Positions 1-7,600 of a stretch of DNA of 9,744 bases are shown piece after piece; positions within the stretch are counted from its first letter, which is position 1; each line of letters opens with the position of its first letter. Source of the stretch: Lachnospiraceae bacterium UBA3386 (GTDB taxonomy: Bacteria; Bacillota; Clostridia; Lachnospirales; Lachnospiraceae); the NCBI GenBank assembly GCA_002358875.1, contig DEPS01000035.1, forward strand, positions 5,725-15,468, in the 5' to 3' direction. Both the position numbers and the translations under genes were made by a program. The notes below the pieces were generated by a model. That model searched no databases and was not told the DNA's origin. It saw nothing but the letters and a program-made list of their open reading frames with translations.

Positions 1-2499
1 GATCCTCCGATCCCTGCCCGTGTACGTCGGCAGGTGGCTGCGGATCTGGACGATTCCAAAAAGGTGCCGTATCCGGAAAAGCCCCTGATTCCCTTCCTCA
101 CCGTGACGCAGGACCGCGTGGCGGTCGAACTGCAGAGAGGCTGTATCCGGGGCTGCCGCTTCTGCCAGGCGGGGATGATATACCGCCCCAACCGCGAGAG
201 GTCTCTCGATACGGTAAAAAGATTCGCGGATGAAATGCTTTGCAGCACCGGGCAGGACGACATCCTGCTCAGCTCCCTGAGCTCCAGTGATTATTCCTGC
301 ATCAGGGAGATCGTGGACCATGTTTCCTCCCGCTATGAGGCAGACCGTGTCAAGCTCCAGGTGCCGTCGCTCAGGATCGATTCCTTTTCCCTCGACCTCA
401 TGGCAAAGGTCCAGGATGTGCGGCGGAGCAGCCTGACTTTTGCTCCGGAAGCGGGCTCACAGAGGCTTCGCGACGTGATCAATAAGGGCCTCACGGAGGA
501 GGACATTCTCGCGGGCTCCCGGGAGGCCTTCCGCGGCGGCTGGAACAAGGTAAAGCTTTACTTCATGCTGGGCCTTCCCACCGAGACAGAGGAAGACCGC
601 GCCGCCATCTCCGACCTTGCCAACAAGATATCCGCGGCATACTACGAGGAAGTGCCAAAGGAAAAGAGGAACGGGCGCTGCCAGATCACAGTGAGCACCT
701 CCTTCTTCGTTCCCAAGCCCTTTACCCCCTTCCAGTGGGCCCGCATGTACCGGCCGGGCGATTACCTGGGCTTTGCGGCGACGGTAAACCACGCGATCTA
801 CCAGGCCCGCAACCACCGCAGCATTCTCTACAGCTGGCACGAGGCGGACGGAAGCTACCTCGAGGGCGTCCTTGCCAGGGGCGACCGCCGTGTGGCGGAC
901 CTCATCCTGGAGGCCTACCGCCTTGGCGCGCGATTTGACTGCTGGATCGAGACCTGGGACTATGCCCGCTGGGAACAGGCGGCGGCCAATACAGGCGTTG
1001 ACATGGATTTCTATACCCTGCGGGAGAGAAAAGAGGACGAGATCTTCCCCTGGGATTTCATCGACATCGGCGTGCGCAGGAGCTTTCTGTGGAAGGAATG
1101 GGAAAAAGCCCGGACTGCCGTCACGACGCCCAACTGCCGCCAGGCCTGCAGCGCCTGCGGCGCGGCGGATTACGGCTGCGGGATCTGCAAAAAAGCCCGC
1201 ACACCGGAAAAAGCCTACACACCGGAAAAAATTCGCACGACGGAAAAAGCCCGCACATCAGAAAAATCCTGCACGACGGAAAAAGTCCGCACGACGGAAA
1301 AAGCCCGCACGACGGAAAAAGTCCGCACATCAGAAAAATCCCTCACACCGGAAAAAGACACAGAGCGGACGGCGGAGCTTGCTGAGACAGGATTTTCCCC
1401 GAAAGAAAAAATTGTGCAGGAGAGTTCTTTCGATACTGCGAAGAACGGGAAAATCTTGCAGGAGAATTCTTTTGATCCTCCGCAGAGAGATAATTCCACA
1501 CAGAAGATATACGGCGGAACATCAGATACAGGGCAGGACGAAAATAATCAGCCCGGCGCAGAGCCCCTCTGTTATAAGGTCCGCCTGCGCCTTTCCAAAT
1601 ACGGCCCGATGAAATTTATCGGCCATCTTGAGCTGATGCGCTTTCTGCAGAAATGCATCCGGCGGACGGACATTGACATCCGGTATTCGGACGGGATCAC
1701 ACCCAGAATGATCATGTCCACGGCGATGCCGCTCGGGCTCGGCCTTGAAAGTGACGGCGAATACATCGACCTTGAACTGGGATCGCCCGTCACGACACAG
1801 CATGCCCTGTCGCAGCTGCGTCCCCTTATGCCGGAAGGCCTCGACATCCTGGATATTCGCCAGCTTGGAGACCCCGTTCCGGCGGGCGGCGGAGGCGAAG
1901 GAAAAAAGAAGCCGCAAAAAGCCATGGCCGCTGTGGCCGCAGCCCTGTACGAAGTGCGCTTCCGGGACAGCTTCCTCCGAGACGGCACCCTGCCCGCGGA
2001 CTGGAGACAGATCCTGGAGGACTTCGCCGGACAGGAAGAGATCCCCTGGACCAAGGAGACCAAAAAAGGCTTCCGCACCCTGGATATGAAGGAGCTGATC
2101 TACCATTTTTCCATTGAAGATAAGATGATGGATGATTCCGCTGCGGAAGAAAATACCGTCCTGGAAAAAGATACCGTTTGTGAACAGGATTCAACTCAGG
2201 AAGAAGATACTGCCGGGAAGCAGGATTCCGCTCACGGATATCCGACGTCTCCCCTTATCCGCATGTGCGTCTGCTCCCGGGTTGGGGAAAACCTCCGCCC
2301 CGAGCAGTTGATCGGAGAAGCCCTGAAAAGGAGCGGATATGAGCTGCCCGAGGACGCGCTGCAGATCAGACGGATCGACCTTTACGCGGAGCGCCCCGAT
2401 GGCGGCAGTGGGAAGCCGGCAGAGCTTTCTGAAAAGACCGGACGATACGGAGTGCCGGAACGGTTTATTTCACTTGGAGAAATAGGGAAGACAGTGTAG
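1..2499 (+). CDS. Radical SAM protein fused to DUF2344 (TIGR03960/TIGR03936-like), 5' partial
   Basis: The frame is open from base 1 to the TAG at 2497-2499. The GTG at 34 is therefore probably an internal Val, and the usual N-terminal cobalamin-binding-like region would lie off the window. Seen: a radical SAM motif CxxxCxxC, with Cys codons at 142, 154 and 163 (context GCIRGCRFC), which binds the [4Fe-4S] cluster that cleaves S-adenosylmethionine. A Cys-rich motif CxxxCxxC...CxxC lies at 1135-1188. A repeat-rich linker spans about 1190-1560. A DUF2344-type domain starts near 1567 (YKVRLRLSKYG, then FIGHLELMRFL). Known: these two families often occur adjacent or fused in Clostridia, near ribonuclease G and rplU; their substrate is not established. 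Inference: possible RNA or ribosome-linked modification enzyme. Odd: three repeat or low-complexity tracts in one protein (1192-1353, 1408-1491, 2164-2235). Family assignment is confident; function is not. Confidence 0.9.
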   Translation, partial: DPPIPARVRRQVAADLDDSKKVPYPEKPLIPFLTVTQDRVAVELQRGCIRGCRFCQAGMIYRPNRERSLDTVKRFADEMLCSTGQDDILLSSLSSSDYSCIREIVDHVSSRYEADRVKLQVPSLRIDSFSLDLMAKVQDVRRSSLTFAPEAGSQRLRDVINKGLTEEDILAGSREAFRGGWNKVKLYFMLGLPTETEEDRAAISDLANKISAAYYEEVPKEKRNGRCQITVSTSFFVPKPFTPFQWARMYRPGDYLGFAATVNHAIYQARNHRSILYSWHEADGSYLEGVLARGDRRVADLILEAYRLGARFDCWIETWDYARWEQAAANTGVDMDFYTLRERKEDEIFPWDFIDIGVRRSFLWKEWEKARTAVTTPNCRQACSACGAADYGCGICKKARTPEKAYTPEKIRTTEKARTSEKSCTTEKVRTTEKARTTEKVRTSEKSLTPEKDTERTAELAETGFSPKEKIVQESSFDTAKNGKILQENSFDPPQRDNSTQKIYGGTSDTGQDENNQPGAEPLCYKVRLRLSKYGPMKFIGHLELMRFLQKCIRRTDIDIRYSDGITPRMIMSTAMPLGLGLESDGEYIDLELGSPVTTQHALSQLRPLMPEGLDILDIRQLGDPVPAGGGGEGKKKPQKAMAAVAAALYEVRFRDSFLRDGTLPADWRQILEDFAGQEEIPWTKETKKGFRTLDMKELIYHFSIEDKMMDDSAAEENTVLEKDTVCEQDSTQEEDTAGKQDSAHGYPTSPLIRMCVCSRVGENLRPEQLIGEALKRSGYELPEDALQIRRIDLYAERPDGGSGKPAELSEKTGRYGVPERFISLGEIGKTV
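1192..1353 (+). repeat. Nine-unit 18-bp in-frame tandem repeat (hexapeptide K-x-x-T-x-E)
   Basis: Nine consecutive 18-bp units encode KARTPE, KAYTPE, KIRTTE, KARTSE, KSCTTE, KVRTTE, KARTTE, KVRTSE and KSLTPE, followed by a decayed tenth beginning KDTERT. Lys, Thr and Glu are fixed in every unit. The array starts two codons after the last Cys of the Cys-rich motif and lies in the linker before the DUF2344 domain. Its period is a multiple of three, so copy-number changes keep the frame. Expected structure is a charged, disordered linker (inference). Confidence 0.95.
1408..1491 (+). repeat. Two-copy 42-bp in-frame repeat in the radical SAM linker
   Basis: Two 14-codon units encode KIVQESSFDTAKNG and KILQENSFDPPQRD. 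The first 30 bases of each (1408-1437 and 1450-1479) match at 25 of 30 positions by my count. This is a second, unrelated duplication in the linker, downstream of the hexapeptide array. Confidence 0.8.
2164..2235 (+). repeat. Four-unit 18-bp degenerate repeat, acidic hexapeptide, inside DUF2344
   Basis: Four successive 18-bp units encode EKDTVC, EQDSTQ, EEDTAG and KQDSAH (pattern [EK]-[EKQ]-D-[ST]-x-x). They sit between the segments reading LDMKELIYHFSIED and SPLIRMCVCSR, which look like consecutive DUF2344 strands, so this is probably a surface-loop insertion. The 18-bp period equals that of the array at 1192-1353, but the peptide differs. Confidence 0.8.
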
Positions 2500-2591
2500 T
2501 AAATCGAAATGGAGAAAAGCAAAACGCCTCAAGTTTCGTGGCGGCCTGAACATTAAGGCTGCACCGAGACGATTCCACGGTTCCATTTTGA

Positions 2592-2620
2592 TTGAGGGTG
2601 GGAGGAATCCGTGATATGAT
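2592..2620 (+). promoter_or_regulatory. Sigma-A-type promoter for the AAA ATPase gene
   Basis: The -35 is TTGAGG (2592-2597) and the -10 is TATGAT (2615-2620), separated by exactly 17 bases. The -10 matches the consensus at 5 of 6 positions and the -35 at 4 of 6. Transcription would start near 2627, giving a leader of about 27 nt. The gap 2500-2653 otherwise shows no ORF and no convincing intrinsic terminator for the upstream gene. Confidence 0.65.
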
Positions 2621-2636
2621 TTTATAGAAGAAAAAG

Positions 2637-2645
2637 AAAGGAGAG
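2637..2645 (+). promoter_or_regulatory. Ribosome binding site of the AAA ATPase gene
   Basis: AAAGGAGAG is a near-consensus Shine-Dalgarno sequence; its AGGAG core ends 10 bases before the ATG at 2654. It supports that start codon. Confidence 0.8.
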
Positions 2646-2653
2646 AGCGGTTT

Positions 2654-4249
2654 ATGAAAGAGTTTAACACAACGGCAGTTTGTGTTCCGTCAAGGCATTA
2701 CATGGTCGATCTCTCCAGAAGAGTGGAAGAGATTAAGGAAATTGTTGATGCCGGTAAATACTTTACGATTAATCGTGCAAGGCAGTATGGTAAGACAACG
2801 ACATTGACGGCCTTAAGCGATCATCTTTCAAAAGAGTATGATGTGATCAGCATAGATTTCCAGGATGTTACGGATGCGGATTTTGTGGATGAAAGCGAGT
2901 TTGTAAAGGGCCTGGCAAATCTGTTTTGTGATACAAAAGACACGATGGACATCCCGGTTCCGGATAGCATCTATGAAAAGCTTCGTGTGCTTGGAGAAGA
3001 AGAAAAGAAGATAAAATTCAGCACACTCTTTCGGGTTTTTGATGAGTGGTGCAGAAATACCATTAAGCCTGTCGTCCTTATCATTGACGAGGTTGACAGC
3101 GCGACAAATAATCAGGTATTTCTGGATTTTCTGGCAAAGCTAAGGTCAAATTATATAAAACGGGAAAAGAATCCGGAATATAAAACCTTCCAGTCCGTCA
3201 TCCTGGCCGGAGTGACAGATGTTAAACATCTTAAGGGAAAAATCCGGGACGAGGATCAGCACAGGGTGAACAGCCCCTGGAATATCGCGGCCGATTTTGA
3301 TATTGACATGAGTCTGTCAGAAGCTGGTATCAAGGGCATGCTGGAAGAGTATGAGGCCGATCATCACACAGGGATGGACGCGGCTTCCATTGCAAAGCAG
3401 ATCAGGGAGTACACGAACGGCTATCCCTACCTGGTGAGCCGCATTTGCCAGATTATTGACACAAAGCTGTATCCGGTAAAATTCGGCACTCTGGCAAAGG
3501 CGTGGACAGATTATGGCGTAGATGAGGCCGTGCGGATCATCCTGTCCGAGGATAACACCTTCTTTGATTCTGTGATGGGAAAGCTGATCAATTATCCGGA
3601 ACTGAACGGCCAGCTTAGAAGGATTCTCCTTCGCGGAGAGGTCATCGCCTATGTTCCGGATGATGAAGAACAAAAACAGCTGCGCATGTATGGCTTTATC
3701 AGAAATGAACATAATACAATCGCTGTGGCAAACCGGATTTTTGAGATGCGTCTGTATGCTTATTATATCGGTACAAATGACAGGTATAACGATCTGAAGC
3801 AAAGCGCGTCAGAGCATAAATCCATTTTCGTCCTGGAAGACGGCTGGCTGGATGTCCCCAAAATTATGGATCATTTCATCCGGGATCACAACAGGATCCA
3901 TGCTGGACAGACGGAAAAGTTCCTGGAGGAGGAAGGACGTGAGCGCTTCGTCACATACCTTTCCGCCATCATTAACGGTACAGGAACCTACAGCATCGAA
4001 GAACAGACAAGAAGCAGAAAAAGGATGGACGTCGTCATCCATTACCTGGGAAGGCGGTATGTGGTCGAGTTAAAAATCTGGCATGGACAGCGATACAATT
4101 CTGAAGGCGAACAACAGATCCGGGGTTATCTTGATTACTTTGGACTCGACACGGGATATATGCTGAGCTTCAATTTCAACAAAAAAAAGGAACCAGGAGT
4201 TTACAGGGTTAAAGCAGGCAGTAAGACACTCTTTGAGGGGATCGTCTGA
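2654..4249 (+). CDS. AAA-like ATPase with C-terminal PD-(D/E)XK nuclease domain
   Basis: The 531-residue protein begins at an ATG with a strong RBS and a nearby promoter. Seen: a P-loop-like segment NRARQYGKTT (residues 40-49), lacking the usual first Gly of GxxxxGK; Walker B VVLIIDEVD (140-148); a sensor-like AGVTD (185-189); and NGYPYLVSRI (255-264), typical of AAA-like/STAND-type ATPases. The C-terminus has the PD-(D/E)XK pattern: Asp459 in RMDVVI, Glu472-Leu-Lys474, then Gln487/488 followed by GYLDYF. The catalytic D...ExK residues look intact. Known: similar AAA-like plus DUF1703-type proteins are abundant paralogues in anaerobic Firmicutes and Bacteroidetes, with no settled function. 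No signal peptide or membrane segment is evident, so it is probably cytoplasmic. It is visibly more AT-rich than both neighbours and has its own promoter, which suggests transfer (inference). Confidence 0.88.
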   Translation: MKEFNTTAVCVPSRHYMVDLSRRVEEIKEIVDAGKYFTINRARQYGKTTTLTALSDHLSKEYDVISIDFQDVTDADFVDESEFVKGLANLFCDTKDTMDIPVPDSIYEKLRVLGEEEKKIKFSTLFRVFDEWCRNTIKPVVLIIDEVDSATNNQVFLDFLAKLRSNYIKREKNPEYKTFQSVILAGVTDVKHLKGKIRDEDQHRVNSPWNIAADFDIDMSLSEAGIKGMLEEYEADHHTGMDAASIAKQIREYTNGYPYLVSRICQIIDTKLYPVKFGTLAKAWTDYGVDEAVRIILSEDNTFFDSVMGKLINYPELNGQLRRILLRGEVIAYVPDDEEQKQLRMYGFIRNEHNTIAVANRIFEMRLYAYYIGTNDRYNDLKQSASEHKSIFVLEDGWLDVPKIMDHFIRDHNRIHAGQTEKFLEEEGRERFVTYLSAIINGTGTYSIEEQTRSRKRMDVVIHYLGRRYVVELKIWHGQRYNSEGEQQIRGYLDYFGLDTGYMLSFNFNKKKEPGVYRVKAGSKTLFEGIV

Positions 4250-4260
4250 CAGGTCGTGCT

Positions 4261-4304
4261 GTGTGAAACAGGGTGTGAAACAGGGTGAAACAGGGTGAAA
4301 CAGG
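4261..4304 (+). repeat. Short tandem repeat leading into a palindrome
   Basis: Two 12-bp units GTGTGAAACAGG (4261-4272, 4273-4284) are followed by two 10-bp units GTGAAACAGG (4285-4294, 4295-4304). The last unit forms the outer edge of the left arm of the palindrome at 4296-4354. This looks like slippage or reiterated growth of the palindrome tip. Confidence 0.9.
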
Positions 4305-4354
4305 GGACGGTTCCCCGGTCCGGCAAACGGACCGGGGAACCGTCCCCTGTTTCA
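4296..4354. repeat. REP-like palindrome copy 1: perfect 27-bp inverted repeat, 5-nt loop
   Basis: The left arm (4296-4322) and right arm (4328-4354) are exact reverse complements around the loop GCAAA. The core GGGGACGGTTC resembles clostridial REP-type repeats often linked to REP-associated tyrosine transposases (recalled, not searched). It lies between convergent genes, 46 bases after the ATPase stop and directly against the TAA (4355-4357) of the small minus-strand ORF. It could block or end transcription both ways, but no U-tract follows on either strand, so a classical intrinsic terminator is not supported. Confidence 0.9.
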
Positions 4355-4645
4355 TTATGCCTCCACGGAAGAGCTGACAGCTTCCTTCCTTTTCAAGTCG
4401 GCAGCTGTGAGCCGGTCCAGGATTCGCTGCTCATCATAGTCGGGGGCTTCGGCGAGCACAGCCTCAAAGACAGGTTTCACGTTTTCTTCATCGGATTCAA
4501 GATCGTCAATGATATCTGGGAGAGATTTCCCTTTTTTGACTTTCTTTGTGATGATGCGGATTTGATCCAAAAGAATCCCTTCTTCCTTTGCATCCTGTTC
4601 AATCGCCCAGTGGTGGGCTTCTTCGTCATATTCCCAATAGTACAT
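4355..4645 (-). CDS. Small ORF resembling the C-terminal tail of Rpn/PD-(D/E)XK transposase-family proteins
   Basis: From the ATG at 4645 the ORF encodes 96 residues beginning MYYWEYDEEAHH, with DAKEEG and mostly charged helical sequence after it. This pattern resembles the tail found after the nuclease domain in Rpn-family proteins; the nuclease domain itself is absent. An in-frame upstream stretch (RNEVVEM) also looks like that family, suggesting a truncated remnant rather than a complete gene. The start is one base past the TGA of the helicase gene (4647-4649), with GAGG 8 bases upstream, so translational coupling is possible. A longer in-frame start at 4726 would read through palindrome copy 2 and overlap the helicase 3' end. 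The stop abuts palindrome copy 1. Family resemblance is recalled from pattern only; whether it is expressed is unclear. Confidence 0.5.
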   Translation of the reverse strand: MYYWEYDEEAHHWAIEQDAKEEGILLDQIRIITKKVKKGKSLPDIIDDLESDEENVKPVFEAVLAEAPDYDEQRILDRLTAADLKRKEAVSSSVEA

Positions 4646-4646
4646 C

Positions 4647-7600
4647 TCAACTACCTCGTTTCTGTGTGCATGCAGTGTGAAACAGGGGACGGTTTTGGAC
4701 CGAGGAACCGTCCCCTGTTCCATCATAGTCGGTACCTCGTTTTTGTTCCACGTTTTTCCTTAGTCTGATTCCGGGAAGAATGATGAAACTGTCTTCCGTG
4801 TCGTTTTTTCCTCTCCAGATCAGAATAAAGCGAATCCAGGCTTTGTCCGGGACGTAGCCTCTTAAAGCCAGCTTATCCAGCTTTTCTCTGAAGGATTTGG
4901 AAAGGCATACGACCGGTACCAGGCCGGTCTTTTTGGGAATATACAATAGACCCTTTCGCCACTCGTTCTGAAAGCCATTATGTCCGTTCTTAGGGAATCC
5001 GCCCCTGTTGTTTTGAAGGCTGCTGTCAAAATCCAGACGCATCCCGCTGCAGAGTGTCCGGATGACGTCCTGCCGGGCTTTGAAGTAATCCAGAAAGATA
5101 TCCCGGTGGGTCAGGTGGAGCAGCAGCTCCCCGGGCTCCGTAAAAGTTCCCGGGGCGTCAATATGTCTGATTCCGGGCAGCGAGTATTTGTTGAAAAGAG
5201 CGGTGCTGCAGTGGATGGAAAGGAAGGTTTTGGCCCTTGTCATCCCCACATACAGAGTCCGCAGCTTTTCGTCGGAGGCATTCCCGGCGAAGGCGCGGGC
5301 TTCTCCCTTTTCGCTGTCCCTGGCAAGTGTCCGCAGCTTTTCGTCGGAGGCATTCCTGCCGTCCTGCAGCAGCATATAGACAGCGTCGAACTCCCTGCCC
5401 TTGGCCCTGTGGATGGTGGAAACGTACAGGGTCTCCTGGTCGTCGTCATAGAAATCCTCATAGCGGGATTCCGTCAAAAACTGATCCAGATCGGTTTTGT
5501 AGCGCTCGGGGTGCACAGTCTCAAAATCCCGGATCATATTTTCGCAATGAGTCAGGCAATAGCTTTTGGCAAAATAGGCACTCATCCTTTTTTTGGCGTT
5601 CTCCCAGGCATCTTCGGGGATGACTGCGCTCTCGCAGTTTCTGTCGATTTCCGTCAGGAAAAATGAGATCTCTCGAAGGTCCTTCAGACGGAAATCCCCT
5701 CCCAGAGACTCGATCAGCCTGGCCCGGATGCCCTTTTTTTCCAGAAGAGCGAAAACCTTCAGGGCCTCCTCGTTGGTCTGAGTCAGGACGCAGGCTTTCT
5801 CCATGCGGTGGTGGTCTGCGACGTCCTGGACAAGACCGCTGACGAGGCTGCCGCCTCTGTAATGCGTGATGACCACTTTTCCGGCCTCATCGGGAACAGA
5901 GATTCCGGGGGCTGACTTCATGCGGCCCTGTATCCCCTGGACAAAGGCGTTTGACAGCTCCACGATCGCAGCACAGCTCCGGTAATTGTCCGTCATCTCA
6001 TATTTTTTTGCGCCGTATTCATCGATCAGGGTTCGCAGGTATCTGGAGTCAGAACCCCGAAAAGCGAAAATATTCTGGTCGTCGTCCCCGACTGCAATGA
6101 TCCTCATTCCTTCGTTGGCGGTCATGAGGGCGCGGACGAGGGCGAAGTCCTCCTCGCTCATATCCTGTGCCTCATCGATGACCAGGACGCTTTTGGTGAG
6201 CTTTCCAGGTTCGACCTCACCCTTCCGGATCTTTTCCGCTGCCTCCCCGACGATGCTGTCAGCTCCCTCCAGATTGCCGATCCTGCCCAGAAGGTCAAAG
6301 GCATAGGAGTGGAAGGTCTTGATGTCGACGAAATTTGCCGCATTTCCCACCAGATTCAGGAGGCGTTTTTTGAACTCCGTCGCGGCAGCTCTGGAAAAGG
6401 TCAGCATGAGAAGCTGGTCGTGTTTTACATCCTCCAGAAGGAGAAGGGAAGCCAGCTTGTGGACCAGAACCCGGGTCTTTCCGCTCCCCGGGCCGGCCGC
6501 GACGACGATATATCTGGAATCCTTATCTTCGATGATCTGTCCCTGTACTTCGGAGAGTCCGTCAAACAGCTGGCTGTATTTTCCTGCGGTGATGTTTCGG
6601 TCGATTTCCTTTTCCCGCTCTCCCTTAAAGTATTTGTCAATAAAAGCGCGGTGATCCATCCGGAAATAATCGCTTACATACTGAAGGGCAGCACTGTAAT
6701 CCTTTACCATCAGATTGCAGTATTCGCCCACGATGTGGATCATGCGGATCTTCTGCCGGTAAAACTCATCGAGGAAATGATAATCCTCGACTTTATAGCG
6801 GATCCGGTTTTCCATGACCAGGCGCCGGATCTTCATCCCGTTGTAGAGCACCAGAAAGCCGCCTTCGATCTTGAGGGCGCCGATTTTCGAAAGATATAAG
6901 AGGGCATCAGCTACATCTGATATAAGGGGTTCGCAGGGGAAAATATCCAGCCTGGGGGCCTTTTTAAATGCCCTGAAAAGGCCCACCAGGGAGAAGTCGA
7001 CAAGCTTTCTGCCGTTTTCATCGGCAGTGGTTTCCGAGGCTCTGCGGTAGAGCTCGTCTACGAGAAAGCTGCAGATGGCATGCCGCTGCTCGAGCCTGGA
7101 TATCAGGCTATCAAGGTTTTCGGCGGGATAGATCCTGATGAGGTCCGGTTTGGAGTTTTCCTCTTTTTGGATATAGTTCTTGATCGTGAGAAAGTAGAGG
7201 AGGGTGCGGAAGGCCATCAGGCCGGCGCCGCGGAGCCTCCTTTCTCTGGCTTCTTCGTTGAGCTCTTTGAGATTGATCTCGCATCCGTTTTCGGTAATAT
7301 GATCGAAAAGGAAGCGCTCCAGCCTGGCATAGCGGTCAAGGATCTGTCTGGACTTGTTGGCTGTATCCGTCGCCTGCAGGAAGGCCTCCATGTCCTGGGA
7401 ATCATCCAGAATGCCCGCCTGCCGCATGAGGTTGACAGTGCGGATCACCTGTTCTTTGGTCAGGCCCAGTGTGTCCGCCAGATAGTCCACCCGGGATTCG
7501 GCTTCATCGTTTTGGGCCTCTGCCCTGCGGCTTTTTCCCATGAGGGAAGAAATGATCCTTCTGGCGGCCTCTTTTTCTTCATCTTTAAAGAGTTTTGAGC

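Noticed and set aside
34..36. GTG as the start codon of the radical SAM gene
   Set aside because: The same frame is open back to base 1 with no RBS near 34, and the family normally has a long N-terminal domain; the gene is simply cut by the window edge.
1192..1353. CRISPR array
   Set aside because: Units are 18 bp, contiguous, without spacers, and translate to a regular hexapeptide in a coding frame.
872..1612. Basic, repeat-rich + strand ORF (246 codons) and similar ORFs overlapping the hexapeptide array
   Set aside because: Frame-shifted readings of the 18-bp repeat inside the radical SAM gene; a period divisible by three keeps every frame open. No domain and no RBS support.
1522..2106. 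Minus-strand ORF of 194 codons opposite the DUF2344 domain
   Set aside because: Antisense shadow of a GC-rich coding region; the plus frame carries the recognisable domain.
2545..2570. Weak inverted repeat GCCT...AGGC as a terminator after the radical SAM gene
   Set aside because: Only about four clean base pairs and no T-run; not supportable.
4296..4354. Classical rho-independent terminator
   Set aside because: The stem is strong, but no run of T follows on either strand, and the 27-bp perfect arms plus a related second copy fit a REP-like repeat better.
4295..4768. Plus-strand ORF of 157 codons spanning both palindromes
   Set aside because: Begins in the tandem repeat and is antisense to the small ORF, which has the better composition and RBS; the ends are only repeat sequence.
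4980..5666. Plus-strand ORF of 228 codons, and others at 6309-6899 and 7080-7598
   Set aside because: Antisense to the helicase, whose motifs are unmistakable in these intervals; no family features in the plus frames.
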